From Bacillota bacterium (lineage in GTDB: Bacteria; Bacillota_I; Bacilli_A; Izemoplasmatales; Hujiaoplasmataceae), in NCBI GenBank assembly GCA_018818595.1, contig JAHIRM010000002.1, positions 1-64,000 on the forward strand: DNA of 64,000 bases, in the 5' to 3' direction. Within the stretch, counting starts at the first letter, position 1. Every line of letters begins with the position of its first letter. Position numbers and translations under genes: made by a program. Positions 49,240-58,788 of the stretch are shown here, piece after piece. Below the pieces are notes generated by a model. That model was not told the origin of the DNA. It was given only the letters and a program-made list of their open reading frames with translations, and searched no databases.

Positions 49240-50110
49240 TGAATTTAAAAATTTAATCAAACAACACTCTTCTTTTGCAATTCCAAAAGAAAAAGATATT
49301 TCTTTTATAGTGGAAAATCATTATCAAGAGAAAGAAATGAGCATACCTTCTAAACCATATTTTAAAAAACTCATTTATTCCTTGTCTTTGGTTTCTGTCA
49401 TGATTTTTAGTTTGGTCATAATAGGAATCTATATTACACCATCTATTTCTGTTACGCTTGACATTAATCCTTCCGTAGAACTTCAAATCAATCGTTTCGG
49501 AAAAGTAATTGGAGTTGAGTCGTTAAATGAGGATTCTATTGTATTAATTGATGGTTTATCTTATCGAAATCAAAACTTAGAAATTGTTTTACAGCAACTT
49601 TATGACATAAGTATTTTAGAAGGTTATAGTTCAACCGAACAATCCTATTTCCTTTTTGGAGTTCAAGGCTCTTCTTATGAAAAAGAATCAGAAATTGAAC
49701 AAATCATTTTGTCTTCATTTGACTCAGAATCAGTATCTTTGTTAGTTATGAACAAACATAACGAATCAACTGACACCATATATTCTGGATTTGTTTCAGA
49801 ATCGATACCCTATCGAGAATTTTTTGTGTCTTCTTCAGAAAACACGATTTTAACTACCACAGCGTATTCTGGCGAACAAGACAGTTCTAACCTACCAAGT
49901 GATACTTATGATTATACTTATATTGGTTCATTACTCTCTCAAGTTGCTTTTTCAGATCTTGCATTGTCACTACATATAACAGAAGCAAAATTACAATTAA
50001 TTCTAAACATCGTGCAAGCCTATCCTGAATACAATACTTTTACAAAGATTACTGAATTTTCGAATTTTTCTATACAAGAATTGTTCGCATTATATCAAGG
50101 TATTTCTTAA
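49229..50110 (+). CDS. RsgI-like transmembrane anti-sigma factor
   Basis: A 293-aa single-pass protein. Residues 1-48 are a short cytoplasmic domain expected to hold the sigma factor; 49-68 span the membrane; then begins the extracytoplasmic RsgI middle domain with VTLDINPSVELQINRFGKVIGV. This contains the Asn80-Pro81 bond at which RsgI proteins self-cleave. The rest (to 293) is extracytoplasmic and Ser/Thr-rich between about 195 and 230. AAGGAGG is upstream of the ATG, inside the sigma gene. RsgI normally pairs with sigma-I, so the ECF partner is unusual. Confidence 0.8.
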   Translation: MKYSEFKNLIKQHSSFAIPKEKDISFIVENHYQEKEMSIPSKPYFKKLIYSLSLVSVMIFSLVIIGIYITPSISVTLDINPSVELQINRFGKVIGVESLNEDSIVLIDGLSYRNQNLEIVLQQLYDISILEGYSSTEQSYFLFGVQGSSYEKESEIEQIILSSFDSESVSLLVMNKHNESTDTIYSGFVSESIPYREFFVSSSENTILTTTAYSGEQDSSNLPSDTYDYTYIGSLLSQVAFSDLALSLHITEAKLQLILNIVQAYPEYNTFTKITEFSNFSIQELFALYQGIS

Positions 50111-50123
50111 ACAAATAACTACT

Positions 50124-50158
50124 AAAAAAGCTCTATCCCAAAAGGTTAGAGCTTTTTT
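50124..50158. terminator. Bidirectional terminator overlapping the end of the YwaF-like gene
   Basis: AAAAAAGCTCTA/TAGAGCTTTTTT stem. Because the minus-strand gene ends at 50146, its last codons and stop form part of the stem. Confidence 0.85.
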
Positions 50159-50964
50159 AATGTAAGTGTGTGTTTTTCATAAAATTTATTGAATAATCCT
50201 GCTAGAAAATAGACAAGTAAAAAACCTAGAAAAACTAAAATAAAAAGCATAATTACGTGCCATCCATTTGGAATGACATTTAATAATAATACTGGGCCCC
50301 CATAAAAAGGATTTGTCATTAAATACATATTATTTGCAGATTGATCAACAAACAAATTACCATACATAGCCCACGATGTCATAAGTGTTGCGCCAACAAG
50401 TGTGTATTTCCAGCGTTTTTTATCTAGTTTAAAATCACCAATGGCTATCATATAACACGGTAAGAAAACCAAAATAAAATGAACAATTAGACTTCTTAGC
50501 ATTGGAAAGGTAACAACAAAAGGATCACCAAATAATACTCCTGCAGGATAAATCATTACAGCTAATCCGCCAATAATTGAAGTAGAAAAAACAAAATCTT
50601 TCATAGGCTTAATATTAAACCAAATCACAAAAGGGAGTAATACATTATTTACACCACACATTTGAAACGAAAAAAATGTTCGATAATCTAAAAAAGGATG
50701 TGAATAAGAAGAAATACCGTCTCCATAACGAATCCATTCAAGAACAAAAATGAGTTCGCCTCCATATTTTAATACCAGTAATAAAATTAGACAAACATTA
50801 ATAATGATTTTTTGAATATTTTTATTTTGGTAACTACAAAATCGAATTAATAGATAGAACACTATTGCGGCAGATAGCAAATAACAGAAATGAATCCAAC
50901 CAAAAAGATATTCAGTTGGTAAACTATCCATGCCAGAACTAGTAAAAAAAGTTGATAGTAACAT
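50146..50964 (-). CDS. YwaF/TMEM164-family membrane protein
   Basis: A 272-aa integral membrane protein with about seven hydrophobic segments. The N-terminal FGWIHFCYLLSAAIVF and FQMCGVNNVLLPF, plus MTNPFYGGPVLLLNVIPNGWH, are the pattern of the YwaF/TIGR02206 family. Function of the family in bacteria is not established. GAGGAATAAGC precedes the ATG. It is isolated, convergent with the sigma/anti-sigma pair. Confidence 0.82.
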   Translation of the reverse strand: MLLSTFFTSSGMDSLPTEYLFGWIHFCYLLSAAIVFYLLIRFCSYQNKNIQKIIINVCLILLLVLKYGGELIFVLEWIRYGDGISSYSHPFLDYRTFFSFQMCGVNNVLLPFVIWFNIKPMKDFVFSTSIIGGLAVMIYPAGVLFGDPFVVTFPMLRSLIVHFILVFLPCYMIAIGDFKLDKKRWKYTLVGATLMTSWAMYGNLFVDQSANNMYLMTNPFYGGPVLLLNVIPNGWHVIMLFILVFLGFLLVYFLAGLFNKFYEKHTLTLKKL

Positions 50965-51071
50965 GCTTATTCCTCACAATTCATTTACAATATGTTTTAT
51001 TATACAATAAAATTAAAAATTAAAAACCGACTTCACAAATTTTATACAAGATTAATTGCATGAAAAAGGTG

Positions 51072-51099
51072 TTGCAAAATAGTCTAAAAGTAGTAAAAT
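51072..51099 (+). promoter_or_regulatory. Promoter of the nucleoside kinase gene
   Basis: TTGCAA at 51072-51077 and TAAAAT at 51094-51099, spacer 16 bases. Confidence 0.6.
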
Positions 51100-51132
51100 A
51101 GAAATACAACCGTTTTCATTGGAGGTAAAAAC

Positions 51133-52760
51133 ATGTTTAAAATTAAAGTAGGAAACGATCATTACTCGTTTGAAGATAAAATAAGATTAGAAACGTTAAG
51201 CCAAAATTATGAGGGTTCTTTTTTTGCGGCCAAGGTCAACAATCGTTTGAGGGAACTGACCTATGAAGTTGGTTTTGACGCTGATGTAGAATTTTTGGAT
51301 TATACTTATTATGATTCAACAAGAATGTATGCGACTTCCATGCGTTATTTGATTTGCATGGCCTTTTATCGTATTTTTCCAGAATTGCAAATCAAGTTTT
51401 CAAACAGTATTTCCATGGGTATTTATGGAAGAGCCATTAATGGTGTGTTAACTCCAGACATGATTCAAAAAATTATTGAAGAAATGAAACGAATCATTCA
51501 AGCAGATTATCCTATCATTAGAAAAAAGAATCCATCAATAAAATACAAAAATATTATGCTTCAAAAGGATATATTGATAAAGTCGAAACTTTAAAATATC
51601 GAAAAGAAAAAGTAAATATTTATGAGTGTGATGGTTACATTAACTATATGTATGGTTATATGATTCCATCCACTAGATATTTAAATGAATTTGAGCTTTT
51701 TTATTATAGCCCAGGTTTTTTAGTTCGATATCCTAGAATAGAAGAAAAAGGACAAATTCCAGAATTCTCAGATTCACCCGGATTTTTGAGAGTTTTAAAC
51801 AAAGCAGAACAATGGGCAATGACTTGTGATGCCGATATGATTTACAAGATGAACCGTAAAATTGAAAACAATAAATCCGTAGAATTTGTTAATATGTGTG
51901 AAACCAAACATAATAATCAACTTTGTGAGTTGGGTGAAATTATCTCAAAAGATACCGACAACATTCGTTTAATTGCAATTGCTGGTCCTTCTTCCTCTGG
52001 GAAAACTACTTTTTCTAAACGACTCGAAATCGAATTATTAACAAGAGGCATAAAACCATTAATGATTTCCATTGATAATTATTATATGCCAATTGATAAA
52101 GCACCGATTGATGAATTTGGAGAAGCAGATTTGGAACACGTTGAAGCTTTAGATTTAATGTTGTTTAATCAAAATATTACAGATTTAATCAATGGTATTC
52201 CTGTAAGTTTACCTACTTTTGATTTTAAAGATAAAATTAGAAGATTTGCAGATCCTATTTGCATATCAACTCATAATCCAATCATTATTGAAGGAATTCA
52301 TGCTTTAAATGATGTTTTAACAGAATTTATTCCTTCAAATCAAAAATTTAAAATATACATCTCTCCCTTTGCTCAAATAAACATTGATTACAATAATCCT
52401 ATTAATTTAACCGATATTCGTTTATTAAGGAGAATTGTAAGAGATTTACAATTTAGAAATACCACTCCTGAGAAAACGCTTAGTATGTGGCCTTCTGTTA
52501 GAAGAGGAGAATACAAATGGATTTATCCTTTTATTGAAAGCGCAAATTATATTTACAATTCGGAATTAACATATGAACTTTGTGTGTTAAAAAGATATGC
52601 CTTAAATGCTCTAAAACATATTCCAAATGATTCAGAGTATTATCTTCAAGCAAATCGGCTAATCAAGTTTTTAAAATACTTTAAAGAAATCGATCAATAC
52701 TTGGTTCCTTGCAACTCATTACTAAGAGAATTTATAGGTAAAAGCGTTTTTGAACACTAA
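51133..52760 (+). pseudogene. Nucleoside (uridine) kinase with threonyl-tRNA-synthetase-like N-terminus, split by a -1 frameshift
   Basis: Two overlapping-style frames code for one ~542-aa protein. The N-terminal part (132 codons, from MFKIKVGNDHYSF) is a TGS/tRNA-synthetase-like domain; the second part (410 codons) has the Walker A AGPSSSGKTTFSKRL, and P-loop uridine-kinase motifs follow (IIEGIHALN). Reading frame 0 is lost at 51528 and continues in frame -1. The switch site is A AAA AAG at 51522-51528, the classic -1 slippery heptamer. Without slippage frame 0 runs 21 more codons to a stop. Either a one-base A deletion (mutation or assembly error) or programmed frameshifting; coding beyond looks fully conserved. 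Confidence 0.85.
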
Positions 52761-52779
52761 ATTTTTAGTGTTCTTTTTC
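52752..52779 (+). terminator. Terminator after the nucleoside kinase gene
   Basis: GAACACTAAA...TTAGTGTTC stem, including the stop codon, followed by T-run. Confidence 0.85.
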
Positions 52780-52869
52780 TTAAAATATGGGCTTTATAAC
52801 TAGAAATTAATTCATTGTTATTTAAAGCCATTTTTGATATAATTAATAAATGATTAGGTGGTGTTGCAC

Positions 52870-55248
52870 TTGAAAAAAGAAACGTACATTCCTTTTGGAT
52901 TGAATATAGATGAAGTTAATCAAAGGATAATGGACAATAAAACAAATAAACATCCTAAATCAAATTTAAAATCCATTAGAAAAATCATTAGTGAAAATGT
53001 TTTTTCCTATTTTAATTTGATTTTAGCTGTTCTTGCTTTGTTGTTAATTTCTATTAAGAGTTACGAAAATATGTTTTTTGTCCTTATTGCATTTTTGAAT
53101 ACCCTTCTTGGAATTTTACAAGAATTTAAAGCAAGAAACACTATTCAAAAATTATCGCTTCTTTCTCAACCAACTGCAATTGTTAGAAGACAAAATTTTG
53201 ATATTGAAATCGATGTAGAAGCCATTGTTATTGATGATATATATCTCTTATCTCCAGGAAAACAGATTGTAAGTGATGGGGTTGTTTTATCTGGTCATAT
53301 AATGGTAAATGAAGCGAATTTAACAGGAGAGTCTGATGCCATACTAAAAGAAGAAGAAAGTCGAGTTTTATCTGGTAGTTTTGTTGTATCAGGCAATGCA
53401 TTTGTAAGAGTAGAAGCCGTTGGAAAAGATAATTATATTGAGAAATTAGCCTCTAAAGTTAGAACTCTTGGAAAGCCTACTTCACAGATATTATCTTCTT
53501 TAAGAAATTTACTCAAATTAATCGGAATTATCATTGTTCCTTTAGGCCTTCTTACTTTTTATAATGCTTTTTTAAGATCAGAAATGGATTTTTTGCTTGA
53601 TTTTATGAGAACAACAGATTTGTATCAAAACGCATTAAAGAAAATGGCTGGTGCAATGGTTGCAATGGTTCCATCAGGCTTATTTTTATTAACAACAATG
53701 ACCTTTTCAACTTCAGTAATAAAACTAGCTAAGAAAAAAACATTAGTTCAAGAAATTTATTCCATTGAAACTTTAGCTCGAATTGATACCGTTTGTCTTG
53801 ATAAGACTGGTACGATTACTGATGGTTCTATGGTAGTGGATAGTGTAGTTCCAATCCAAACAGAACTTATAGAAATAGCAGAAGAAATTTCAGCTTATGA
53901 TAATGCAAATATTATTTCTAGTATGATTTACGCTTTAAATGATAACAACCAAACCTCAAAAGCAATGGAAAAATATTTTGGAAGAAAAAGAAAATTTCGA
54001 GTCAAAGAACTTCTCAATTTTGATTCGATAAACAAATACAGTGCTTGTACTTTTGAAATAGGTTCTTTTGCAATTGGAGCACCAGAAATGGTATATAAAG
54101 GTAAATATACTCTTATAAAAAAAGAAGTAGAAAAATATGCCAAAACAGGAAAAAGAGTTCTTTTATTTGCGAAAATCAACAAACTCAAGGATGGCAAAAT
54201 TCAAGGCCCAGTTGAACCGATTTCTTTAATTTTAATCAATGACCATATTCGAGAGAGCGCAAAAGCTACTTTAGATGAATTTCAAGAATCAGGAGTAAAT
54301 ATTAAAGTAATTAGTGGAGATAACGCCTTAACCGTTTCTGAAGTTGCTTTAAGAGCTGGCGTTCCCAACGCAAAGAAATATTTATCTCTTGAAAGAATTT
54401 CAGATCAAACTTTAATTAATACGTGTAATAATTATACTGTTTTTGGACGAGTGAGCCCTCAGCAAAAAAAGATATTAATTGAAACATTCCAAAAGAACAA
54501 TCACAAAGTCGCGATGATTGGCGATGGCGTAAATGATATTTTGGCTTTAAAAGCTTCCAATTGTTCTATTGCATTAGCAAGTGGAGCAGAAGCTGCAAGA
54601 AATATTAGTCATTTGGTTTTATTAGATAATAATTTTGCATCGTTACCAAAAGTAGTAAAAGAAGGAAGACAAATCGTAAATAACATGCAAAATGCATCAG
54701 TTTTATATTTAGTAAAAACGATGTATACTATTTTACTTACGGTGATTTTACTTCTAACTTCGAATATATATCCTTTTGAACCTGTACAAATGGTAGTGAT
54801 TGAAACTTTCATCATAGGCATTCCATCCTTTATCATTGCTTTAGAACCCAATAATAAAATGTTTAAAGGTAATTTCTTAAAGAATGTATTTAAACAAGTA
54901 ATTCCGGGAACGATTCTTGTGATTGCCAATTTACTTGGTGTTTATCTTTTTGCTAGTTTTTGGCCAGGTGTAACCGAAGGTGAAATATCAACCGTTGGAA
55001 TCATTGCTGCAACATTTGCCTATTTATTAGTGCTAGTAAACGTCTGTATGCCTTTAAATAAGCTTCGTTCCATTATTGTCGTTTCTGCTTTAGTCATTTC
55101 GGCTTTTTGCTTTATTGTCCTTGGAAACAACTTCTTTAAACTTGAAACTTTATCTTTGCCAAGTTTCCTATTATTGCTTTTACTGATGGAATCTACCTAT
55201 ATTATTATGTCTATTTATAAACATGATTTAATTAAATTTTGGGCTTGA
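52870..55248 (+). CDS. Cation-transporting P-type ATPase (CtpE-like)
   Basis: Ion pump with phosphorylation motif DKTGTITDG (Asp311 by the chosen start), actuator motif NLTGESDAI near 150, and GDGVNDILAL near 550. Hydrophobic segments: two before the actuator, two before the phosphorylation site, six at the C terminus. The order, and VPSGLFLLTTMTFS in the fourth segment, resemble CtpE, implicated in Ca2+ uptake; the usual PEGL reads PSGL here. TTG at 52870, six bases after GGTGGTG, is favoured. 792 aa. Ion specificity uncertain. Confidence 0.87.
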   Translation: MKKETYIPFGLNIDEVNQRIMDNKTNKHPKSNLKSIRKIISENVFSYFNLILAVLALLLISIKSYENMFFVLIAFLNTLLGILQEFKARNTIQKLSLLSQPTAIVRRQNFDIEIDVEAIVIDDIYLLSPGKQIVSDGVVLSGHIMVNEANLTGESDAILKEEESRVLSGSFVVSGNAFVRVEAVGKDNYIEKLASKVRTLGKPTSQILSSLRNLLKLIGIIIVPLGLLTFYNAFLRSEMDFLLDFMRTTDLYQNALKKMAGAMVAMVPSGLFLLTTMTFSTSVIKLAKKKTLVQEIYSIETLARIDTVCLDKTGTITDGSMVVDSVVPIQTELIEIAEEISAYDNANIISSMIYALNDNNQTSKAMEKYFGRKRKFRVKELLNFDSINKYSACTFEIGSFAIGAPEMVYKGKYTLIKKEVEKYAKTGKRVLLFAKINKLKDGKIQGPVEPISLILINDHIRESAKATLDEFQESGVNIKVISGDNALTVSEVALRAGVPNAKKYLSLERISDQTLINTCNNYTVFGRVSPQQKKILIETFQKNNHKVAMIGDGVNDILALKASNCSIALASGAEAARNISHLVLLDNNFASLPKVVKEGRQIVNNMQNASVLYLVKTMYTILLTVILLLTSNIYPFEPVQMVVIETFIIGIPSFIIALEPNNKMFKGNFLKNVFKQVIPGTILVIANLLGVYLFASFWPGVTEGEISTVGIIAATFAYLLVLVNVCMPLNKLRSIIVVSALVISAFCFIVLGNNFFKLETLSLPSFLLLLLLMESTYIIMSIYKHDLIKFWA

Positions 55249-55326
55249 TTTTAAGACAAGACATAGTATAGTTAGTAAAATATGATATAATAAAACTAAA
55301 TATAGCCTTTGAAAGGAGATGCTTTT

Positions 55327-56769
55327 ATGAATGTATTGCATGTTTCTGCAGAATGTTATCCCTTTATTAAAATTGGCGGTTTAGCCGATGTTGTAGGATC
55401 ATTACCTAGTGAATTAAAACGCTTAAGAAATACAGAAGTAAGAGTAATGATGCCTAAATATAAAGCGATTCCTACTAAATACAAAAAAAATATGAAACAC
55501 CTAACAAATTTTAATATCGAATTAAACGAAAAAGAAAAGGTGTATGTAGGCATTGATACATTAAAACTTGGAAACATTCTTTATTATTTTGTTGACAACA
55601 ATTACTCTTTTGGTTCTAGAGATCAAGTTTACAATTATGGCGATGAATCGGAACGTTTTTCCTTTTTTCAAAAAGCTGTTTTAGAATCTCTTGAATACAT
55701 TGATTTTTTACCCGATATCATTCATGTCCATGATTGGCACACTGCAATGATTCCTTTGCTTATTAAAACAAAATACAAGAACCTTTCACACATAAAATCA
55801 GTTTTAAGTATTCATAATTTGGCTTATCAAGGGATTTTCCCAGTTAACGATTATCTTTACTTCAACATGGAATATGATCCAAGATTTGAATTTGAAGGTT
55901 TTTTAAATTTCTTAAAATCTGGAATTGTTTGTGCAGATTATATCACGACCGTTTCAAAAACATATGCCGAAGAAATACTTACGGATTACTTTGGTTATGG
56001 ACTTCAAAAATTATTAAAATCTCGTAAAGAATCCTTACAAGGAATTTTGAATGGGGTTAGTTATAAAGATTTTAATCCTATGACTGACACATTCATCGCA
56101 AAAAATTATGATGTCGATACGGTTAAAAAAGGCAAAAGAGAAAACAAACTAAAATTATATGAAGAACTAAACGTAGATTTTAAATTAGATAAGCCACTTA
56201 TTTCAATCATTTCAAGACTTGTGAGTCAAAAAGGAATTGATTTAATCAAACGGGTATTTGATGAAATGCTTGAAGTCGATGATTTTTGCTTTGTGCTTCT
56301 TGGAGATGGAGAATCTGAATACGTTGATTATTTTAAAAATCTTGAACAAAGATTTCCTAGTAAAGTAAAATGTTTTATTGGCTATTCGAATCCGTTAGCT
56401 CATTTAATTTATAGTAGTTCTGATTTCTTTTTAATGCCTTCTAAATTTGAACCATGTGGATTAGGTCAAATCATCGCTTTGAAATATGGTACCATTCCTA
56501 TCGTAAGAGAAACGGGAGGACTTGTAGATACCGTAATTCCTTACAACCAATATAATAATACCGGAAATGGCTTTAGTTTTACCCATTTCAATGCTCATGA
56601 TATGATGCATGTCATTCGGTATGCTCTTGAAATTTATCATAAAGACAAAAAAGCGATGAACATATTAATTCAACACGCTATGGCTTCAGATTTTAGCTGG
56701 ACTCAATCTGCTAAAGCCTATAGAAGTGTTTATAAATCAATTTTAAAAATAAAGGAAGAGGTGAAATAA
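55327..56769 (+). CDS. glgA: Glycogen synthase (GlgA)
   Basis: GT5 glucosyltransferase adding glucose from ADP-glucose to alpha-1,4-glucan. Substrate-binding KIGGLADVVGSLP at the N terminus; HVHDWHTAM; C-terminal SKFEPCGLGQIIALKYGTIPIVRETGGL. 480 aa, normal. ATG at 55327 is right after AAAGGAGA; the in-frame TTG at 55309 overlaps that. glgC starts in the stop codon (TAATG), so ADP-glucose is made and used by coupled enzymes. Glycogen branching and phosphorylase genes are not in this window. Confidence 0.95.
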   Translation: MNVLHVSAECYPFIKIGGLADVVGSLPSELKRLRNTEVRVMMPKYKAIPTKYKKNMKHLTNFNIELNEKEKVYVGIDTLKLGNILYYFVDNNYSFGSRDQVYNYGDESERFSFFQKAVLESLEYIDFLPDIIHVHDWHTAMIPLLIKTKYKNLSHIKSVLSIHNLAYQGIFPVNDYLYFNMEYDPRFEFEGFLNFLKSGIVCADYITTVSKTYAEEILTDYFGYGLQKLLKSRKESLQGILNGVSYKDFNPMTDTFIAKNYDVDTVKKGKRENKLKLYEELNVDFKLDKPLISIISRLVSQKGIDLIKRVFDEMLEVDDFCFVLLGDGESEYVDYFKNLEQRFPSKVKCFIGYSNPLAHLIYSSSDFFLMPSKFEPCGLGQIIALKYGTIPIVRETGGLVDTVIPYNQYNNTGNGFSFTHFNAHDMMHVIRYALEIYHKDKKAMNILIQHAMASDFSWTQSAKAYRSVYKSILKIKEEVK

Positions 56770-58004
56770 TGGATGTTTTAGCGTTAATTTTAGCAGGAGG
56801 ACGAGGATCAAGGCTTGATATCTTATCTGAAAATAGAGTAAAACCAAGTGTTCCTTTTGCAGGAAAATATCGTATTATTGACTTTACTTTAAGTAATTGT
56901 TCAAATTCAGGGATTTACAATATTGCTATCTTAACACAATACCTACCTTTTTCACTAAACGATCACATTGGTTCAGGAAAACCTTGGGATTTAGATAGAA
57001 GGGACTCAAAAGTCACTTTATTACAACCTCATAGTGACTGGTACAATGGAACAGCAGATGCAGTTAGAAAAAACATTCATTATATAGAACAATCCCATGC
57101 GAAATATGTGTTAATTTTATCAGGAGATCATATTTACAAAATGGATTATCGTAAAATGATTGAAAAACATATCCAAACTGGAGCGGATTTAACGGTTGGA
57201 TGTAAAGTAGTTGAATTAGAAGAAGCAAGTCGTTTCGGCGTTTTGGAAGCAGATGAAATGGATCGAATCGTTAAATTTGTGGAAAAACCTAAAATTCCAA
57301 AATCAAACTTAGCCTCTATGGGAATTTACGTTTTTAATACTGATATTCTACTTGAAAAGTTAAATAATAAAGACATTCCTGATTTGGATTTTGGGAAACA
57401 TATTATCCCTTCCATGATTTCGGAAAAGAAAGTAGTCGCTTTTAAGTTTTATGATTATTGGAAAGACGTTGGAACCTATGATTCTTACTTAGAAGCTAAT
57501 TTAGAATTAATAGAAACAGTTGATAAAATACCTCTTGATATGTATGATCTCAAATGGAAAATATATACAAAATCAGAGGAACTTCCTGCGGTTAAAGTAG
57601 GCTCAAAAGCGATGATTCATCAAGCATTATTATCAAATGGATCGATTGTAGCTGGAAATGTTTTAAGAAGTGTGTTAAGCCCTGGCGTTATTATACATCC
57701 ACTTGCCAAAGTGACAAATTCGGTGTTATTAAATAATGTCGAAGTGAAACCTGGAGCAGTTGTTGAAAATTGTATTATTGATAAAAATACAGTAATTGAA
57801 AACAATGCATGGGTTGGTTTTGGAACGGATTTAACTCCAAACATTGAAAATCCTGAACTTTTGGAATCAGGAATTACTGTAATTGGAAAAAATGTAGTCA
57901 TTCCAAAGAATATGATCATCGGACGTAATTGTCGTATCTTTAGAACCGCTGATTTATCTAAAGTGGAAGATAACATTGTCAAGTCAGGATCTACCATTCG
58001 ATAA
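56769..58004 (+). CDS. glgC: Glucose-1-phosphate adenylyltransferase (ADP-glucose pyrophosphorylase)
   Basis: Produces ADP-glucose for GlgA. LAGGRGSRLDILSENRVKPSVPFAGKYRIIDFTLSN at the N terminus contains the ATP-binding loop and conserved Lys; WYNGTADAVRKN and SGDHIYKMDY follow; YWKDVGTYDSYLEAN and a C-terminal left-handed helix complete it. 411 aa. Followed by a terminator. Confidence 0.96.
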   Translation: MDVLALILAGGRGSRLDILSENRVKPSVPFAGKYRIIDFTLSNCSNSGIYNIAILTQYLPFSLNDHIGSGKPWDLDRRDSKVTLLQPHSDWYNGTADAVRKNIHYIEQSHAKYVLILSGDHIYKMDYRKMIEKHIQTGADLTVGCKVVELEEASRFGVLEADEMDRIVKFVEKPKIPKSNLASMGIYVFNTDILLEKLNNKDIPDLDFGKHIIPSMISEKKVVAFKFYDYWKDVGTYDSYLEANLELIETVDKIPLDMYDLKWKIYTKSEELPAVKVGSKAMIHQALLSNGSIVAGNVLRSVLSPGVIIHPLAKVTNSVLLNNVEVKPGAVVENCIIDKNTVIENNAWVGFGTDLTPNIENPELLESGITVIGKNVVIPKNMIIGRNCRIFRTADLSKVEDNIVKSGSTIR

Positions 58005-58020
58005 TTGATAATTTGCAAAT

Positions 58021-58046
58021 AAAAAAAGGCTATTTTTAGCCTTTTT
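58021..58046. terminator. Bidirectional terminator between glgC and the VOC gene
   Basis: AAAAAAAGGCTA/TAGCCTTTTT stem, T-runs on both strands, between convergent genes. Confidence 0.88.
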
Positions 58047-58053
58047 CTTATTA

Positions 58054-58464
58054 TTAATTTTGAATTGCTTTTAATTGCAAGGAATCAGGAGTATATTGCA
58101 TAATTTCAATTCGATTCGAATCTGGATCTTCAATCCAACATTGATAATTATTATCAAGTCCCATTTCCGGATAACTTACAATCTTAATTTTTTTAGATTC
58201 TAAAGAAGCTACAAACTCAAAAATATTATCTACTTCAAGACAAAAATGTTCATACGAAGAATGATTTTCAGTGTGCAAACGTTGTTTCTTAAAAAATAAT
58301 TCGATAAACTGTCCTGTCCCAAGAGATAAATATACAATCATGGGATTGTCTAAAGCATCCTTTAAAACAAACGCCTTCTGAAATCCTAATCCATTTACGT
58401 AAAATTGTAATGATTCTTCCATATCATTTACTGCAAAAGCTAAATGCGCTATTCCTTTGATCAT
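58054..58464 (-). CDS. VOC/glyoxalase-family metalloprotein
   Basis: A 136-aa vicinal-oxygen-chelate fold protein: GIAHLAFAVNDMEESLQFYVNGLGF opens the first half (metal His) and EHFCLEVDNIFEF the second, with CWIEDPDSNRIEIMQY near the end (Glu ligand). Consistent with glyoxalase I-like lyase or similar. ATG at 58464 has AGAGGTGA upstream; the longer frame reads into the tRNA terminator. Exact substrate unclear. Confidence 0.85.
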   Translation of the reverse strand: MIKGIAHLAFAVNDMEESLQFYVNGLGFQKAFVLKDALDNPMIVYLSLGTGQFIELFFKKQRLHTENHSSYEHFCLEVDNIFEFVASLESKKIKIVSYPEMGLDNNYQCWIEDPDSNRIEIMQYTPDSLQLKAIQN

Positions 58465-58503
58465 GAAATCACCTCTTTTTATCTTATTATACCGTAAGTG
58501 AAA

Positions 58504-58530
58504 TAAAAAAAACACTCAATATCAGTGTTT
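58504..58530 (-). terminator. Terminator of the tRNA-Thr gene
   Basis: On the minus strand AAACACT/AGTGTTT around GATATTG, followed by a run of T. It separates tRNA-Thr from the VOC gene. Confidence 0.8.
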
Positions 58531-58540
58531 AAAGTGAAAA

Positions 58541-58614
58541 TGGTGCTCTTACCAAGAATCGAACTTGAATTTCAGCATTACCATTGCTGTGTTTTGCCAT
58601 TAAACTATAAGAGC
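58541..58614 (-). tRNA. tRNA-Thr (anticodon GGU), CCA encoded
   Basis: On the minus strand GCTCTTA (acceptor) pairs with TAAGAGC, D arm GTTT/AAAC, anticodon stem CAGCA/TGCTG with loop ATGGTAA (anticodon GGT), T arm TCAAG/CTTGG with TTCGATT loop, discriminator A and an encoded CCA. It reads ACC/ACU codons. All stems pair fully. Confidence 0.93.
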
Positions 58615-58626
58615 ATTTTCTTTTAT

Positions 58627-58655
58627 ATTATAATCATAATATCGAAAAAAATCAA
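58627..58655 (-). promoter_or_regulatory. Promoter of tRNA-Thr
   Basis: On the minus strand TTGATT (58655-58650), 17-base spacer, TATAAT (58632-58627), 12 bases before the tRNA 5' end. Confidence 0.75.
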
Positions 58656-58741
58656 GATTTTTATATTTACCTAAATTCAGTTACAAAGCTTAATGTAATA
58701 ACTGAGTAATTATTAAAATTATTTTTAATTATTTTTAATTA

Positions 58742-58771
58742 TTGACAATTATATTCAGTTTGTAATACAAT
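58742..58771 (+). promoter_or_regulatory. Promoter of the ABC-2 exporter operon
   Basis: TTGACA at 58742-58747 and TACAAT at 58766-58771, spacer 18 bases. The ~120 bases before it are AT-rich with a tandem ATTATTTTTAATT. Confidence 0.65.
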
Positions 58772-58788
58772 AGAGTAGGGTGATAAAA

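Noticed and set aside
58700-58740. Tandem ATTATTTTTAATT repeat as a satellite or origin
   Set aside because: It is only two short copies in AT-rich DNA before a promoter; no DnaA-box cluster is seen.
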